Of a DNA stretch of 38,611 bases, positions 38,345-38,611 are shown piece by piece. The stretch lies in assembly GCA_023228245.1 (NCBI GenBank), contig JALOBN010000022.1:1-38611 (forward strand), read 5' to 3'. This stretch comes from Candidatus Pacearchaeota archaeon. Lineage in GTDB: Archaea > Nanoarchaeota > Nanoarchaeia > Pacearchaeales > GW2011-AR1. The notes under the pieces were generated by a model. That model was not told the origin of the DNA, made no database searches, and was given only the letters and a program-made list of their open reading frames with translations. The stretch's first letter is position 1. Each line of letters starts with the position of its first letter. A program made the position numbers and the translations under genes.

Positions 38345-38611
38345 ATGCCGGATACTTCAGCTAGAAATTTATTGGCGCTGCCTTTGGCGGCGGATGGCGG
38401 GCAGACATTCTATACTGGTTTGCATAGTTCGCTAGAAACGATAGACGCCGCCATAGCGAAATGCAATTGGGCGGCTGCAACAGATCCAGGCGTGGGCGAT
38501 GACAGCGCGGATGGCTACGTCGCGGGCTCCTGGTGGTGGAATACAACCGGGCATCGTCTCTGGCAATGCGAGGATAATAGCGCACGCGCGGCGGTCTGGA
38601 GAAAGATGTTC
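38345..38611 (+). CDS. Tail fibre protein, 3'-truncated by window end
   Basis: 89 codons from ATG 38345, with GGGAGGGGAG directly upstream. MPDTSARNLLALPLAADGGQ, then a helical LHSSLETIDAAIAKC, then DDSADGYVAGSWWWNTTGHR. The last 48 codons match codons 2-145 of the window in frame. Either it is the true 5' part of the fibre gene that continues at base 146, or a separate paralogue. Confidence 0.75.
   Translation, partial: MPDTSARNLLALPLAADGGQTFYTGLHSSLETIDAAIAKCNWAAATDPGVGDDSADGYVAGSWWWNTTGHRLWQCEDNSARAAVWRKMF
38468..38611 (+). repeat. Right copy of near-terminal repeat
   Basis: Matches 2-145 with 18 mismatches in 144 bases and no gaps. Runs up to the final base of the window, so the match ends because the sequence does. 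Confidence 0.85.

Overview
The window reads as most or all of the genome of a tailed, siphovirus-like archaeal virus (Caudoviricetes, HK97-fold lineage), probably infecting a methanogen. The evidence for an archaeal host is indirect: TATA-box promoters close to start codons, T-run terminators, a remnant of an archaeal-type tyrosine recombinase, an XPD/DinG-like helicase, an XPF/ERCC4-like nuclease, a PrimPol-D5 replication protein, and a secreted structural protein packed with N-glycosylation sequons. Arginine codons AGG/AGA are frequent and GC is moderate. A Methanosarcinales host such as Methanothrix is a guess. No CRISPR array, tRNA, rRNA, reverse transcriptase or lysis enzyme was recognised.

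Layout. (1) 1-6208, plus strand: end of the tail module. It holds a truncated fibre gene, a baseplate-hub-like protein, three paralogous collar-domain fibre genes with a free-standing HNH endonuclease between the first two, and a small coiled-coil protein. (2) 6205-9027, minus strand: accessory region with four small genes (one ribbon-helix-helix), then an IS200/IS605-like element whose second gene is an unrecognised 220-aa protein instead of tnpB, then a broken integrase and a small possible regulator. (3) 9140-11727, plus: a SWIM zinc-finger gene and nine small genes, mostly joined by ATGA/GTGA overlaps. (4) 11782-20213: replication and recombination. It holds a minus-strand single-strand-binding-like gene and, on the plus strand, an RHH protein, an Fe-S helicase, a PD-(D/E)XK-like protein, PrimPol-SF3 helicase, an ERCC4-HhH nuclease and several small zinc-binding or winged-helix proteins. 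(5) 20214-20565: a hairpin-rich stretch without a gene, just before the terminase. (6) 20566-38332, plus: the virion module in canonical order, namely small terminase, large terminase split into ATPase and nuclease genes, portal, Mu F-like head protein, scaffold, major capsid, exported glycoprotein-like fibre, connectors, holin-like membrane proteins, tail terminator, two tail-tube-like proteins, a tail chaperone pair apparently joined by -1 frameshifting, and the tape measure. (7) 38345-38611: start of a fibre gene.

The last 144 bases are homologous to bases 2-145 (126/144 identical by my count, same reading frame). Joining the ends places the first ORF directly after the tape measure, as expected for a tail fibre. 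The contig is therefore either circular or circularly permuted with divergent ends, or it is cut within a tandem pair of fibre paralogues.

Working model: PrimPol-D5, the helicase, the nucleases and the SSB-like protein replicate and repair the genome. Terminase packages it through the portal into a capsid that may be decorated by a sequon-rich fibre. The tail carries several collar-type receptor-binding proteins. An identical 16-bp promoter element precedes both the minus-strand accessory operon and the SWIM-led operon, so these two modules may be controlled together. The integrase has lost its catalytic tyrosine segment, which suggests the virus no longer integrates by this route.
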